Assembly (NCBI GenBank): GCA_021307315.1 | Contig: JAJSPD010000164.1 | Span: forward strand, 1-39,491 | Direction: 5' to 3' | DNA from: Bisporella sp. PMI_857 | Taxonomy: Eukaryota > Ascomycota > Leotiomycetes > Helotiales > Helotiaceae | DNA: 39,491 nucleotides | Shown: positions 1 to 11,206 of the stretch, in pieces | Layout: every line of letters starts with the position of its first letter | Position numbering within the stretch: position 1 is the first letter of the stretch | Program-made: the position numbers and the translations under genes | The notes under the pieces: generated by a model | The model's database searches: none | Told to the model about the DNA's origin: nothing | What the model saw: the letters and a program-made list of their open reading frames with translations, nothing else

Positions 1-1051
1 GCCCTAATGTTGCACAAGCATCTGCTGCTGCGAACAGGATTCTCAGCTTCCGCGTACGGGACACCTCGGCAGCTAAAGGTACCTTGAGACTTCAAGATAC
101 AACTGATGGTGTCAAAATCGAATTTCGGGATGTGTGGTTCAAGTATCCTACTCGTGATATTCCGATATTTACAGGATTAAATCTGATAGTACGTCCCTTC
201 TATACGAATCTGTGAAGTTTACTGATACAGTTGCTAGATTGAGAAAGGACAGTTTGTAGCGCTTGTCGGACCTTCAGGTATGGTGGACTCAGCCAGGGAA
301 ATGGTTAGTAGCTAACGTGACTCAGGATGTGGCAAGACCAGTATTGTCTCGCTACTCGAAAGGTATTGACAGTCCCGTAAAGTATTTGTGGCTACTAACT
401 AACACAATACAGATTTTATGAGGTTCAGAAAGGCAAAATAATCGCCAATGGCAACAATATCGCGGATATTGATGTAGTGGAATACCGAAAGGCAATCGGC
501 CTCGTTTCCCAAGAGCCCACTCTCTTTCAAGGCACTATCAAAGAGAACATTCTCCTTTCTATGGACGAGTCGACCCCAATTGAGAAGTTGCATCAAGCAT
601 GTCGAGACGCCGAAATCCACGACTTTATCACCTCGCTTCCAGAAGGATACAACACGGATGTTGGAAATAAGGGGGTAGCCCTCAGTGGAGGCCAAAAGCA
701 GCGAATCTCAATCGCAAGAGCTTTGATTCGTGATCCTAAAATTCTCCTTCTTGACGAAGCGACATCGAGTTTAGATTCCGAGAGTGAAAAGTTGGTTCAA
801 GTAGCGTTTGAGAGAGCTGCCGCGGGACGAACAATGGTCGTCGTGGCTCATCGGCTCGCTACTGTGCAGAACGCAGATGTGATATTTGTGCTTGGCGAGG
901 GGAAGGTGTTGGAGACCGGGAATCATCAAGCGCTCTTGAAGCAAAGGGGAGTGTATTATCAGATGGTAAGTTTTTTATTTTTATTTTCTAGGTTGAAATA
1001 TACCATGCTGACTGGTTAATATAGTGTCAATCACAAGCACTTGATAGATAG
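1..1051 (+). CDS. ABC transporter, ABCB/multidrug type, C-terminal nucleotide-binding domain (partial at 5' end)
   Basis: This is the 3' end of a P-glycoprotein-like ATP-driven membrane exporter; the rest lies outside the window. I read five exons: 3-188, 238-277, 326-362, 413-965 and 1025-1051, giving about 280 residues in one frame. Visible motifs in order are the A-loop region WFKYPTRD, Walker A GPSGCGKT (split by the intron after GPSG), the Q-loop region VSQEPTLF, the signature LSGGQKQR, Walker B ILLLDEAT and the H-loop VVVAHR. The introns are 48-59 nt with GT-AG ends. The last exon is tiny and yields the tail MCQSQALDR, which matches the usual end of fungal ABCB proteins, so I prefer it to reading through at 966. 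Substrate cannot be told. It may export drugs or metabolites; the neighbouring oxidative genes are suggestive only. Confidence 0.93.
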
Positions 1052-2278
1052 ATGGCGTTTTAGACGTGGCATAAACATCTTCGCTCTCTACATTGCTTGC
1101 TCTGGGGGGGAGAGATACGGATGCTGACCCCACTTCTTCATGTATTGTATTTTTAGTATGAGCAGAGACTCACGCTTAATTCGACTTCCTGACTTAACTT
1201 TTGCGTCTTGAGATCTCGCATCAGCCTGTATGCTGGAGGGGGTAAGTTTATATATCAAAAAGGGCTCTATGGCTGCTATGACCTACCGTTGAAGGCAATT
1301 GCTAATTTCGCCAACACTCGGTGCTTCAGCCAAACGTCCCGACGTATTCCACGTGAACGAATCTCATTCATGGCTTCGACGAGACAACAGCCCCCAGAGA
1401 GTGTCGGAGGTGGAACGCGCTCGAGAGAGGCAACCGTCTACATACTATGTAGTACACCATTTACGGGATACCCAGATATTTGCCTCTTCTTATTTCCTTT
1501 CCCTGGTTCCATTATTTCAACCACACTCACTAGAAGTTTGCGTACCGTAACCGGAGTAATAGAGTACAGGTAAACAATGCAACACCCTCGCAATAAGAAT
1601 CTGCCACCCACTCCTACAGAGAGTATGCGCTTCATCGACGATCCTCATCAATTACACAAGACTGCTCTACGAGCTGGTTGGCTGGGTTCCGAGCCTCCGA
1701 GCTTTGGATCAAGTTGGAACGCCACGTGTCGCAGTCAACACTTGTCCCTTTGGGGGCCAATTCTCTGCCTTCGGTAGTGATCACCCACACACCGATCCCC
1801 CGCCACAGGGGTCTTATGTATTTGATAGGAAGCATCATAGCTCGTATCACGATGATGGACACTGGTTTGTTGACCACGAGGCTTCCATCCAATCATTACC
1901 TGTATATGCTTGATGATCAATTGCCCACGTTAATTAATTTGCATAACCGCAGGACCTTGTTTTTGGAGTCACTTTTTCTTTTCCATTTCTCTGAGTAAAT
2001 CTTGTAGCAATCTCTTTTCTACTACGTCATCGACTTCTCGGAGTAAGTCGCACGTTTTAATATAAGGATTTATATGACCAATACATTGAATTATTTGGCC
2101 CAGGGACATTCATAAGTTTTCTATATCTAAACTCAGCTGATAATTTACAGGGGCAGAGATTGAGAAAGTCGGGGGAGAATTAGCGATCAGGGGTTACATA
2201 AATAAAGCTCCTCTTCACGGTGAACACTGCTGGTGCTAAGATATCGATTTCAACGCTTGAAAAAGGGCAGCCTCAATA
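1052..2278. other. Intergenic, no gene recognised
   Basis: About 1.2 kb between the ABC transporter and the membrane-protein gene. Several short open frames overlap one another on both strands here, but none shows a recognisable domain. It presumably contains the terminator of the upstream gene and the promoter of the downstream one. Confidence 0.5.
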
Positions 2279-4209
2279 ATGGCGCCAACAACCAACATCA
2301 CGATCACTGTTCCAGAAGGTACTTCCAACCATGGTGATCCCGATATCCTCTGCGTGCCCTCGAAATGGACAGATATCTTCCTCTTCTACGCAGTCAACTA
2401 CCTGGCTCATGCCGTGACAGTGAAGGCATTTCCAGGTGAGAAGCTTGAGGAGACTGCTTATGACATTGCGATGGCTTTTATTTACCCCTATTCTGGACTT
2501 TTGCGGGGAATTGAGGCCATCACTAGAAGAGCTGCTTGGTGTCGAGGGAACGAGTTGCAAAGAGCGGCTAGGGCTGGAGCACTTTGCGTTGTCGTTCGCA
2601 ACTCGGCCTGGCAACCGCTTAATGGCCAGATTGTTTCTGGATGCGAGATTTGCAAGGCGCCGGATTATTCGAATAGGGAAATTCCTGCTGTTCAGAGAGC
2701 TGATGGGGAGAACGGGGCCGAGGCTGGGGAGGTTGAATCGAATCCATAGTAAGCGTTGACACGTCCATGGAGTCCGGAACGGAATATGCTAACAACATTT
2801 AGCACAGCAGCTTTCTGGTCTGTTCTAGTGCCGGGGAACTTCTATGAAGGCCTTGGAAGATATCCGATCATCGAAAACGACAGGATCGTCCATGGATCTA
2901 GATATCTGCCTCCTGGCTACACACTCGCCTGTTTGCCCTCGAACACAAAGATTGAGACAAGTTCCAGAGACGATCTGGCCAATGTCTCGATTTCATCATC
3001 TTACAATCTCGTTAAAGCTCTAGTGTCGATTGTTCAAGTCTTCTTTGCTTCAGCGACGATATACAAGACTCGTGGGGATCAAATTAAGCGATACGGATAT
3101 GCTGCATTTGGCCTGACCGTTCTCCCATATATTATCATGTCAATTGTCAATTTAGTTGGCAACTTGCTCACGCCAGATTTTCCTACAATGTATCTGGTCC
3201 GGTCTCCCGAAATGGCCGAGGCCGAGCATCCAACACGAGGGGGTTGGTTTGATCGAGTCATTGGCTTCGTGGATGGTGAGCCAAAGAGGGAGTGATAAGT
3301 GTACAATTCGAGAAGGTTTCCGATGGATTCTTAATTCGTGCAGTCGAAAGGTCGCCAATTGCCGAGGCGCAGGATGAGGATACTGTTAATGAAGAAAGCA
3401 TCTTGCCAACTCCTGGTGTCACTACTCAAGTAGCAAAGAATGCCGGAGAACGAGTCAAGAAGGTAGAACATGCCAGCATTGACCATTTGGAACCAAGAGA
3501 TACCCACCAAAGCATCGGAGCCCAACTACTGCTTTCTCTTCAACGCATGGTTTCTGCCTTCGGATTTCGAAAGCCCCTGAGGACAGCAATAGAGGACCAA
3601 CGAGAGCAGATATTGGAAAAACCTTGCTGGATCAGCAAAGACCAAGAAAGTATAACCAGAAATGTCTTTCTGAACCATATAGCGTGGGGGGAAATCCAGG
3701 GAAGCGAGCTACCACCAAAAGGAGCTACCGCCCAAATGCCAGTTCGACCAGATCTCCATCTTAAGGTCCCCACAGCAAGCAACTTCCACTACGATGGTTC
3801 GCAAGTCTGGAACACAGGTCGGGTTATGTTATGGACATACTTTGCATTCGTTATGTCCGGGATCCCACTGGCTGTCGTCGGGGGACTCACACGGTTCGAA
3901 ACCGGCAGCTCGACAAAACCACAGAGGGTCTGGATCATGGGATGGTTGGTAGTCGGGACGTTCGTGGGTTCTATATTGCCGTTCTATGTCGCGAGTCTTA
4001 TAGAACTCTTTACGGACGGCAGGGCCGAACCGAAAGAGAAGGAGAAGAAGGGTTGGGAATATGGGAAGTTGGTATCTTGGAGGCGGCTAGATTGGAAGTT
4101 GGTTTTCAAGATTGAGCTCTTGTTTGCTTATGCTGCCTTTGCTATTGGGGGTTTTGTCGTGGTGGGACAAATGCTGAAGGAGTATGGGACTTGTAACAGA
4201 CTTTCTTGA
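2279..4209 (+). CDS. Fungal multi-spanning membrane protein of unknown function
   Basis: A membrane protein of a family I recognise in filamentous ascomycetes but cannot assign a function. Exon 1 (2279-2748) joins in frame to 2803 over a 54-nt intron with branch point TGCTAAC. The frame then breaks near 3290 (TGATAA). A second intron, 3276-3343 (GTGAGC...TGCAG, 68 nt), would restore it exactly and give 602 residues. The alternative is a one-base frameshift, because the putative intron itself reads as plausible protein. Hydrophobic spans are near the N-terminus (FLFYAVNYLAHAV), in the middle (VKALVSIVQVFFASATIY and YGYAAFGLTVLPYIIMSIVNL), and three at the C-terminus (VMLWTYFAFVMSGIPLAVV, WLVVGTFVGSILPFYVA, LLFAYAAFAIGGFVVV), with a long hydrophilic segment between. 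The start is the first ATG in the frame. Confidence 0.7.
2749..2802 (+). other. Intron of the membrane-protein gene
   Basis: Donor GTAAGC, branch point TGCTAAC at 2788-2794 and acceptor TTTAG. Removing it joins the two frames through a TA|C codon, so the call rests on frame restoration as well as on consensus sites. Confidence 0.8.
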
Positions 4210-5100
4210 TGGGGAACTTCGACATGCATTTTGTCTCTGGCTTCCTACAAGTTCATCTTCAAAGGAGGCATATCACGTGAGAATGTCAACAAAGATGTAT
4301 CTTCACTACCATGAGGAAAATTGAGTCAATAAATGGGAAAAATCCTCATGCCTCAATAGTACAGCATATCCTTGCCTCCATGATCCTCGCTGTTGAAATC
4401 CATCATGTGGACTCAGCTGAATCGATACCGACGGCTGTTCAACTCTTCAGTGACCACTTGGTTATTTGGAATGTTGAGAGAAACAGAGAGTTAGAGTGAG
4501 AATTTCGTCATGTTCTCGTTCTTTTGAAATTGAGCATGAGTTCTAGCAGAATAAAGGCGGTGTGCAACAAGCATGTGGCATGTAGTCCTGAAACTTTATA
4601 AAATACTCAAAAAACAGGCTTTGGAGTGAAAAACCGGCTATTCGCTTTAGCATCCTTCGGTATATTGGGCTCTCGACTTTTCATAAGTATCTCTTGCTTT
4701 GTTTGTCCAGGATTTCCTTTCGAAGTATCGCTTGTAAAGCTTCCGGCATTGTAGTAGACTCGCCCGCTGATCAATTTCGTCGCGCGTCGAAAACAGCTTT
4801 CTGAAAAACAGTCGGAAGCGTGACAGAAGTTGTTTGCGCAACCAACTCAATCACCGTACACCAAATATCCTTGTTACTCTAAGCCTGTATGTTTCTAGGA
4901 TATTTTTACCAAAAGATAGCTAATGTAATGTCTAGTTAGTTCGAATCCACCCAACTGTATAATGTAGCAAGATCATCATAAATGGTTTTATCAACAATCC
5001 GAGAAAATAGGGTTCGAGCTGCCGCGTCTTTTACCAAGATGCTCATTAACTCGCTTACTAGCTTGACCAAAGGCTCTTGATTTTTTGTGTATAGGAAATG
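4210..5100. other. Intergenic, nothing recognised
   Basis: Moderately AT-rich sequence with only short unconvincing open frames on either strand. A stretch around 5020-5080 could encode a few residues continuing into the next small gene, but the link is not supported. Confidence 0.4.
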
Positions 5101-5107
5101 TTGAAGT

Positions 5108-5336
5108 ATGTTTGATGACGTAGAGAGTACATCACAGCTATACCGCGATGTGATAACAGATCAGATCCGGCTTCTTTGCTTTATAGCTATTACTGCTGAT
5201 ATCAATATTGCGGAGGCGCGAATGCGCATTATCAGCAACTGCGTCCAGGTCAGTCTCCCTATTGTTCCGATAGTTGACTGGCCTTGGCTCTGTGTTGCAG
5301 GTTGGATTACTCTTTGTACCTATACTTATCTCTTAG
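5108..5336 (+). CDS. Small hypothetical protein with one intron (doubtful)
   Basis: An open frame from ATG 5108 runs to 5248. There a GTCAGT donor and a TGTTGCAG acceptor at 5300 define a 52-nt intron with a plausible branch point (TTGACT). The second exon ends at TAG 5334-5336, giving 58 residues. The first exon is helical and charged (YRDVITDQIRLL, then TADINIAEARMR). The second exon is short and hydrophobic (VGLLFVPILIS). I do not recognise the family. It may be the last exons of a larger decayed gene whose 5' part lies before 5100, since the reading is open but weak there. Confidence 0.3.
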
Positions 5337-5434
5337 CCTCGAAAAATCTAAAGTGATGTGCGATATGGAATCAAATCACGGCAAGTAGCCTCAAGACGTC
5401 GAGCCTCTGCACAGTCTGACTAGCGCCACATATG

Positions 5435-6372
5435 CTACGAAGCCGGTAGATTCGTGTTGTGCCAGCTTGGTATCCTCCACTCCATCTCGTACAAAGGGTT
5501 TGAGGGTTTCACTTGCGGATGTCTGTCGATATAGCTATCGCCTATAACTCTCCTTTCAAAAATCGGCCCCATTGGCGTAAACCAGGCAAGTCGGAAATGT
5601 ATATCATGGATTCCACGCAGGATACACATTGTATCTGTAATTTGGCTTGAAATATCGTAGTAAAAGCGGTTGTCTTCTTCTTGTTCGGCCCAAATACAAT
5701 GGTCATACATCTCTTCTGAATCAATAATGATAGAAAGATTTGGGATATTGAAGTTGATTTTGATGAAAACAGCTAGACTTCGCCATTGTTGAAGATAATT
5801 ATCTTGGTTCCATCGGAAGAATTGTTTCGGCTGGACTCGAAATAAAAGTTGTCGAACAAATTTCAACCCTTCCAGAGGTAAACGACTCAAAAAACAAAGG
5901 ATTTCCGTCGGAATCTCGGCGAATTCGAAGGACGCTTTCGTATAAAATACCTCAAGCGCATCATAATACATTTGCTTGTTTACTAAAAATAAGGCAAATG
6001 GAAGTTCTCTACACTCACAAGATGTTGCATAAGAACCATGCATTGTTGGGCAGCAACAATCTGCGAAGGTCTCAGTACATTTGGAACAACAAGTCGAACG
6101 CGAATTTTGCGATCTTTCGTATTTCTTTACCAACTTGTTGTCTTCTATACACACTGGCTGAATTGATCTAGGTAGCCACCTTCAGCTCCGAGATGTGTAT
6201 AGTTTAATATCTGAAGGCGCAACTCTCGTGGAAGTTGGGAATAAGGAAACCCGGAATGTGATATATAGTTGTTCACCATTTTTCGACAAGACATTTCAGC
6301 AAGGTTTCTAAGATTGGCATTCCTTTGACGTCCAAATCGAATAGTACACTGTTTCAAGAGAGGCAAAGTCAT
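5435..6372 (-). pseudogene. F-box-like/cysteine-rich fungal family gene, frameshifted
   Basis: Two minus-strand frames together resemble a large family of Leotiomycete proteins that begin with an F-box-like stretch, here FPYSQLPRELRLQILNYTHL. A cysteine-rich block follows (CCSKC...CCCPTMHGSY...CEC), then LFLVNKQMYYDALEVFYT and a C-terminal half with LPLEGLKFVRQLLF and FERRVIGDSY. The N-terminal frame stops at 6145 while the C-terminal frame is open from 6154, so the gene is interrupted by a one-base shift. I looked for an intron that would restore the frame (a GTGTGT donor with a CTTCGCAG acceptor), but the phase does not fit. F-box-like proteins usually act as substrate adaptors for ubiquitin ligases; here that is family inference only. 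AT-rich repeat DNA lies just upstream. Confidence 0.6.
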
Positions 6373-6562
6373 AAGCGGTTCGATAACCTTCTCCCCTGAG
6401 TCTAAATTTGCAACATCGCATATCAGGGTAAGCCTCAGCTGTCCTGGAGAAATCGCAGACGATAGGTGAGCGAAGATACCCTAAATAGCCGTGCGCAAAG
6501 CAGACACAAACCAGTGAACGAGTTAGTATCGTAGTATTTAGTAATATCGAGTCTCGAGACAT

Positions 6563-7098
6563 ATAAGATCGACTTTTTAATACTACGCTAGTATTAGTAT
6601 GGAAATTGAATCTTATATTATATTGGCAATAATACTAAATACTGTGCTATGGCCACTGTAGGGCTTTTTTTACAAAAGTCTGAAATGAACTTTACTTTTT
6701 TAGTACAAATAACCGAATTAAAAAAGCTAAAACTTTTGTTGTATTGCTAATTTCGGAATAACGTCATTTAAAGTTAGTGCTGTAGTATATCGTGGTATAG
6801 TATAATTGTTGGAATGCATGTAAATAGTTTTCACGTGATCCACCGGATCACCGGAATTGTGAGACCTCGTTCTCACCCCAACTCGCGAGACTGTAGCTAA
6901 GAACAACAATCAAGACTTATCCACCAACCTCAACGAGCATACTAGCACTGCGCTGAAATCGCGGTGCTACGTGCCCCCAGGTTAATGAATAAGTAATTAC
7001 TGCAACCCGGGTGTTCCCACAATAATATAATATGAGATTGCAAATTTTGCTGTAATACGTATACAAATTTCAAATCCCATATTGCGTGTTATATAGTA
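6563..7098. repeat. AT-rich island with repeat remnants
   Basis: The sequence drops sharply in GC and is rich in TA/AT steps, as expected of DNA hit by repeat-induced point mutation. It contains the solo LTR listed separately. No gene is visible. Confidence 0.6.
6807..7021. mobile_element. Solo LTR, family A (TGTTGGAATG...TTCCCACA), 5-bp target duplication
   Basis: The element begins TGTTGGAATGCATGT and ends GGGTGTTCCCACA. It is flanked by perfect 5-bp direct repeats ATAAT (6802-6806 and 7022-7026), the usual footprint of LTR-retrotransposon integration. Related copies in this window are at 28876-29098 and 37498-37679, with a partial one near 38190. No internal coding region remains, so it is most likely a recombination product of a full element. 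Confidence 0.85.
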
Positions 7099-7099
7099 T

Positions 7100-7778
7100 T
7101 GATTTTTAGGGGTCGATATATCACGATAATACTAACTCGCTCACTGACACAAACCAACCTCTTGCCCATGCCTCCCGTCCTCCCAATCGACGTCTTTAAA
7201 TGTAATTCATACTCTTTATCTTGCGTTGAAGATCCAATTTGCGTGCTTTTCCTTGTAGTCTTCACCGTAAATGACTCTTACGAATCAACTTGGCAGAGGA
7301 AGTTATTGACGCGGTTGGTTCAAATTCGCTCGCTACTGCACCAGCAAACAACCATATCGCTTAGTGCGTGAAACAAGCGCCGGCAGCTTATGCGAACATA
7401 CTTTCGCGGAAAGTCTGGTGTTTAGCTTCACGAGCTTCGCACATACTGTAACACATGCAGCGAGATCTTTTTTTATTAGTCTGTGTGCCATTACTATAAA
7501 TTATTGCACTATATTAAACATTTAACATTTCTTTAATTTACACCACTGATCTCACGTTTATGGATGTCTAGCAATTCCAACATTTCACCAGTTTTCCCCT
7601 CGAAATACGTTGCATTATATAGCGACTGAGCCTGTCGCTATGTATAGTCGAGATCTTTTAGTCTGAGAGAATTAACAGCTTCTGTTCAAATACCTCGGTG
7701 TCATCTGTGCTGCAAGTAGCTGGCGTAGATGCACAAGCAGTCTCCACATACTGGCAGCATGGTGTCGCTCTCTCGCCA
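7100..7778. other. Gene-poor stretch downstream of the crotonase
   Basis: No recognisable gene. One 90-codon plus-strand open frame (7099-7371) has no domain I recognise and sits in low-GC sequence. The segment 7630-7778 may hold the 3' untranslated region of the minus-strand crotonase gene. Confidence 0.4.
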
Positions 7779-8719
7779 TTATTTGTATATGAGAACCACA
7801 TCCCTTCCAAAGTTAAGCTCCACCTCGCCAAGGGAACCATTGTTGGTTAAGGCTATAATCCGGCTGAGGATCCGTGGAAAGTCCGGGTTAGATAGTAAAG
7901 GGTTGAACAAAGCGACATCGTGTGAGAAGTCATCGCGCGAGGGGTTAGCGCGGAGGTTGATCGCCTGCTTGGCCGCAACAAGGCCTCCTCGGGGGAATAG
8001 AATAAGGCGTGAGGTGAGCTCGTCGATATAGGCGTACATTTCCTTGGAAGAGTCGAAGGCCTTGTTAATCCAGCCAATTTTCTCCGCCTCCTTTGGAGTG
8101 ATGTCTTTGGAGCTCAGGATGTACTCCATTGCCAGCCCGCGTCCAATCAGCCTAGGCAGCTGCTGACTTCCCCCACCCCCGGGGAAAGTTCCGACGCCGG
8201 TCTCAAACTGTCCCAACAACACGTCGTGCTTGACTGCGAAGCGCATGTCCAATGCCATTAACAGTTCGTTTCCGGCGTTGCGCGCTCTACCCTCTACGGC
8301 ACCAATGGTTACTTGAGGCAAGTTCGAGATGTTATACATAAGCGCTGAGAAATTTTCTACAGCATTATCTAGGTCATTGCATTAGTTACAAGGCATTGCG
8401 ACTGTGTCCCAGAAATCTACTTACCAACTGCAAGGACCGCAGGATCGAGGTGATTACAGAAGAATCTAGGAACGTCGCTCTTAAATATAACCACCCTTGT
8501 TGTGTTGTCTCCCTGGAGCCGCCGTACAATGTCGGTCATTCCGGACTGGGTGTCCTGGCTCCAGACATTAACCGCCGATGCGGGATTGTGAATAGTAATT
8601 TCAAGGATGCCATTGTTCTGGGAGGTCTTGAGCGCTGCGTATTTTGGAAGATCCAGTGCGAGGGCTTTTGGAAGAAGCAGTCCAGCTAGAGCTTGGATTG
8701 CAAGCCACTTGAAAGGCAT
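7779..8719 (-). CDS. Crotonase-superfamily (enoyl-CoA hydratase/isomerase-like) protein with N-terminal signal sequence
   Basis: Two exons (8719-8425 and 8368-7779) joined over a 56-nt intron (GTAAGT...GACCTAG) give 294 residues. The start is the ATG at 8719: it is followed by a hydrophobic signal-like segment (WLAIQALAGLLLPKALALD), while the upstream in-frame ATG would bury it. Crotonase landmarks are the oxyanion-hole region VEGRARNAGNEL, then LGQFETGVGTFPGGGGSQQLPRLIG and the ITPKEAEKIGWINKAF helix. Two glutamates align with the catalytic pair of enoyl-CoA hydratase (the E of GNEL and the E of GQFE), so hydratase chemistry is possible. Most crotonases are mitochondrial, peroxisomal or cytosolic, so an apparent secretory leader is odd. 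Substrate is unknown. The gene diverges from the reductase at 9682. Confidence 0.88.
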
Positions 8720-9681
8720 TTCGGTGGATGATGGTGGAGAAAAAGCTGTAAAACTTAGATGACTCTCAGAAATGATAGAGAAGTGGATTGGAGTGATACC
8801 ACACAATAACAGTGGGCAAATGTCTGCTATTCATATGTTTCTCAGGCGATAAACATCAAGGCGACATGCCAGAGCTAAGTCGCCAACGTCCCTACCGGCG
8901 CATTTGTCAGTCGACAAATTGTTATTAACGCCGAACGGGCTGACAAACTCAGTTTAAGTTGGATCTAGAGAGTAGGGGGCAGATAGCCGAGGGGCAAATT
9001 TTATTGCCCTTGAACAGTACAACGTGGTGGTGGTGGACCTTCAGGGACACGAGAATCAAGTTAAATTTTCAGCGCAACCACAGCAGCATCTGTGCCATAG
9101 ACGCAATATTTTAACAATACCATACAGATCAAAAGTGAAGTGTCTGTGCCGTAGTCACATTCAAGTAATGGAGGGAAATTTAGTAGAGTAAAAAGAGTTA
9201 TGTATACACAAGACCCTTGAGACGTTTCTTCCAGTGTTTATATCTCGGCTCCTCTAAGCAGGCGCAGGAAGAAGGTTTGTCACCTCCTTAGTCTCCCAGC
9301 CAACTGGCATAAAAAGGCAGTGACAAACTTTACCTCCTACACCTGAGTAAGCCTGGCAGGCGACTTTAGCTCCAGGTCCCATTGGGTAGACACAAAATTC
9401 CATAGGGGCAAAACCTTGTACACTCGGAGAAGATAACTATCCTCCTACCGAAATCTAGAGTACAATCGGAGGGACAATTGTGCCGTTTGCAATCATTAGC
9501 GGCTGAGTGGAGAGTTAAGTTTGGGTTGTTCACTAATCAGATAAGTTAGGTTGAAAGAAGAAATTTGCCACAAAATACTCGCTAACTTCCCGCTGGAACA
9601 TCTATTACCCCGCATATCATTGATAAACTATAAAAGGCGATGGTGCAAAGGTGCAAGAATCCAAATACAATTGCCGACAGA
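8720..9681. promoter_or_regulatory. Divergent intergenic promoter region
   Basis: This 962-bp space separates the start codons of the crotonase (leftward) and the MDR reductase (rightward), so it must hold both promoters. A TATA-like TATAAAA lies at 9629-9635, about 50 bp before the reductase ATG. No other site could be assigned by eye. Shared regulation of the pair is possible but inferred from geometry only. Confidence 0.5.
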
Positions 9682-10758
9682 ATGAAAGCCCTCGTTACCA
9701 ACCGTGGGATTCTTAACCGATCTACCAACCTGCTCTCAGGGAAATCGATCGGGCAGGGTGTGAAGGTCGAGGAAGTTCCTATACCCACTATCTCAGAGAA
9801 GGAAATTCTTATCAAAGTTCACGCAACAGCCCTTAATCCAATCGACTTCAAATTCATCGACTTCATCGCTCCATCAGGTAGCCTTATCGGTTGCGACTTT
9901 GCTGGTGTGGTAGCCAAGGCCGGGAACATCGCATCAGGAACGTGGAAGGCCGGCGATCGAGTCGCTGGATTTGTGCAAGGCGGTGTTGACAAAGAATATG
10001 GCTCCTTTGCAGAATATGTCAAGGCTGAGGAAGACCTTGTATGGAGGATTCCAGAGGGGGTTAACGACGAAGAAGCGTCCGTGTATGGCCTCTCGGCAGT
10101 TACCGCGATGCAGGCCCTTAATCTCCATCTCGGCGTCCCCTGGGTCGGCGAGGTGGAGAAAGAGGGGGAGACCGACAAAGGCTCAACAATCTTGATTTAT
10201 GCTGGGTCGACCACTGTGGGCATCTTCGCGATCCAAATTGCCAAGAAAGCAGGCTACACGGTTGTAACGACTGCGTCACCGCACTCCTTCGACCTTGTCA
10301 AGAGATACGGCGCGGACCATGTCTTCGACTACCGGTCCTCTAGCGCAGCCAATGACATAAAAAAAGCCTTCCCTCATATCTCGCGGGCTTTGGACTGTTT
10401 CTCTGAAGGCGATTCGGCCAAGTTCTGCACCAAGGTTCTCCAAGGAAACGGCGGCAAAGTCATAACGTTGCTTGATACCAAAACAAAAGCGCCTGGTATC
10501 GAAGTTCAGATGATCATGTCCTTTCAGCTGCTAGGCCGAGCGTTCTCCTGGCTGGCGCCTGTTGGTCCCACGTATCCTGTTTCTCCTTCGGACCGGGAAG
10601 CCCTTGCACGCTTTTACAAAAGCTTGTTTGGCCTTGCGAAAGAGTTGAAGCCCCCCCCTGTTACTGTGCTGAACGGCGGATTTGATGACGTCCTTGAGGG
10701 ATTAGACAGGCTTCGAAAGGGGAAGGTATCGGGCTCCAAGCTCGTTGTCAAGTACTAG
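9682..10758 (+). CDS. Zinc-independent MDR-family oxidoreductase (quinone/enoyl reductase-like)
   Basis: An intronless 358-residue medium-chain dehydrogenase/reductase. I chose ATG 9682 (MKALVTNRG) over 9640 because the family normally starts within a few residues of this conserved MKA strand. Motifs seen are TALNPIDFKFID, GCDFAGVV, the GDRVAGFVQGG loop, the nucleotide-binding region IYAGSTTVGIFAIQIAKKAGY and the ADHVFDYR region. Structural and catalytic zinc ligands are absent. The overall look is that of the fungal toxD/trans-enoyl-reductase-like group, which uses NADPH to reduce activated double bonds, sometimes partnering polyketide synthases. No polyketide synthase lies in the window, so the substrate is open. 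It diverges from the crotonase; hydration and reduction of an enoyl thioester would be chemically related steps, but that link is inference. Confidence 0.9.
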   Translation: MKALVTNRGILNRSTNLLSGKSIGQGVKVEEVPIPTISEKEILIKVHATALNPIDFKFIDFIAPSGSLIGCDFAGVVAKAGNIASGTWKAGDRVAGFVQGGVDKEYGSFAEYVKAEEDLVWRIPEGVNDEEASVYGLSAVTAMQALNLHLGVPWVGEVEKEGETDKGSTILIYAGSTTVGIFAIQIAKKAGYTVVTTASPHSFDLVKRYGADHVFDYRSSSAANDIKKAFPHISRALDCFSEGDSAKFCTKVLQGNGGKVITLLDTKTKAPGIEVQMIMSFQLLGRAFSWLAPVGPTYPVSPSDREALARFYKSLFGLAKELKPPPVTVLNGGFDDVLEGLDRLRKGKVSGSKLVVKY

Positions 10759-11206
10759 AATCGACGGGGAAATTGGTCTCTGTGCTTTCGTGGTGTAATA
10801 TTTACTGTTTGTTCTCTTTAGATAGATAATCTTCACATCTTTCAATTAGGTTGGGGCTTCGCACCTGTGGGAAAAGCTGCACAATCTTTTCCTTTACCAC
10901 CTGCCATAGCTACTTTCAAACTACCGCCAGCAAGGGCTTGCTGGATCTCAGTACCATTACCCTTCTTTTTTGATTTCTGCTGGAGTCGAGGAAATAACAC
11001 ACGAAGTAGCTCTACTCCCTTTCCTTCCGACTTATACTTATTCAACATAAGCGAGCAGGGAACACCACATTTTGACTGCTAGCATTCAACTCCATAAATA
11101 CCCACCAAACCCCTATTAAAATTCTATGTGAAGTTATACAACTTAATGCCCTAGTACACCTCTTTCACAAAAACCAAATTTTATCTAAAACGCCGAAAGT
11201 TTGACT
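10759..11206. other. Intergenic / possible repeat remnant
   Basis: Contains the reductase 3' end and a minus-strand open frame (11048-10842) with a lysine- and glycine-rich tail. It may be a transposon remnant, since a transposase relic follows at once. I cannot name a domain in it. Confidence 0.35.

Noticed and set aside
1208..1998. Several overlapping open frames on both strands
   Set aside because: None has family resemblance, and they overlap one another without a consistent spliced model.
2436..2759. A 107-codon plus-strand frame inside the membrane-protein gene
   Set aside because: It is an overlapping-frame shadow. The 2279 frame is the one that joins correctly over the intron at 2749.
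4935..4960. A tRNA T-loop-like GTTCGAATCC
   Set aside because: No acceptor stem, anticodon arm or D-arm could be placed around it.
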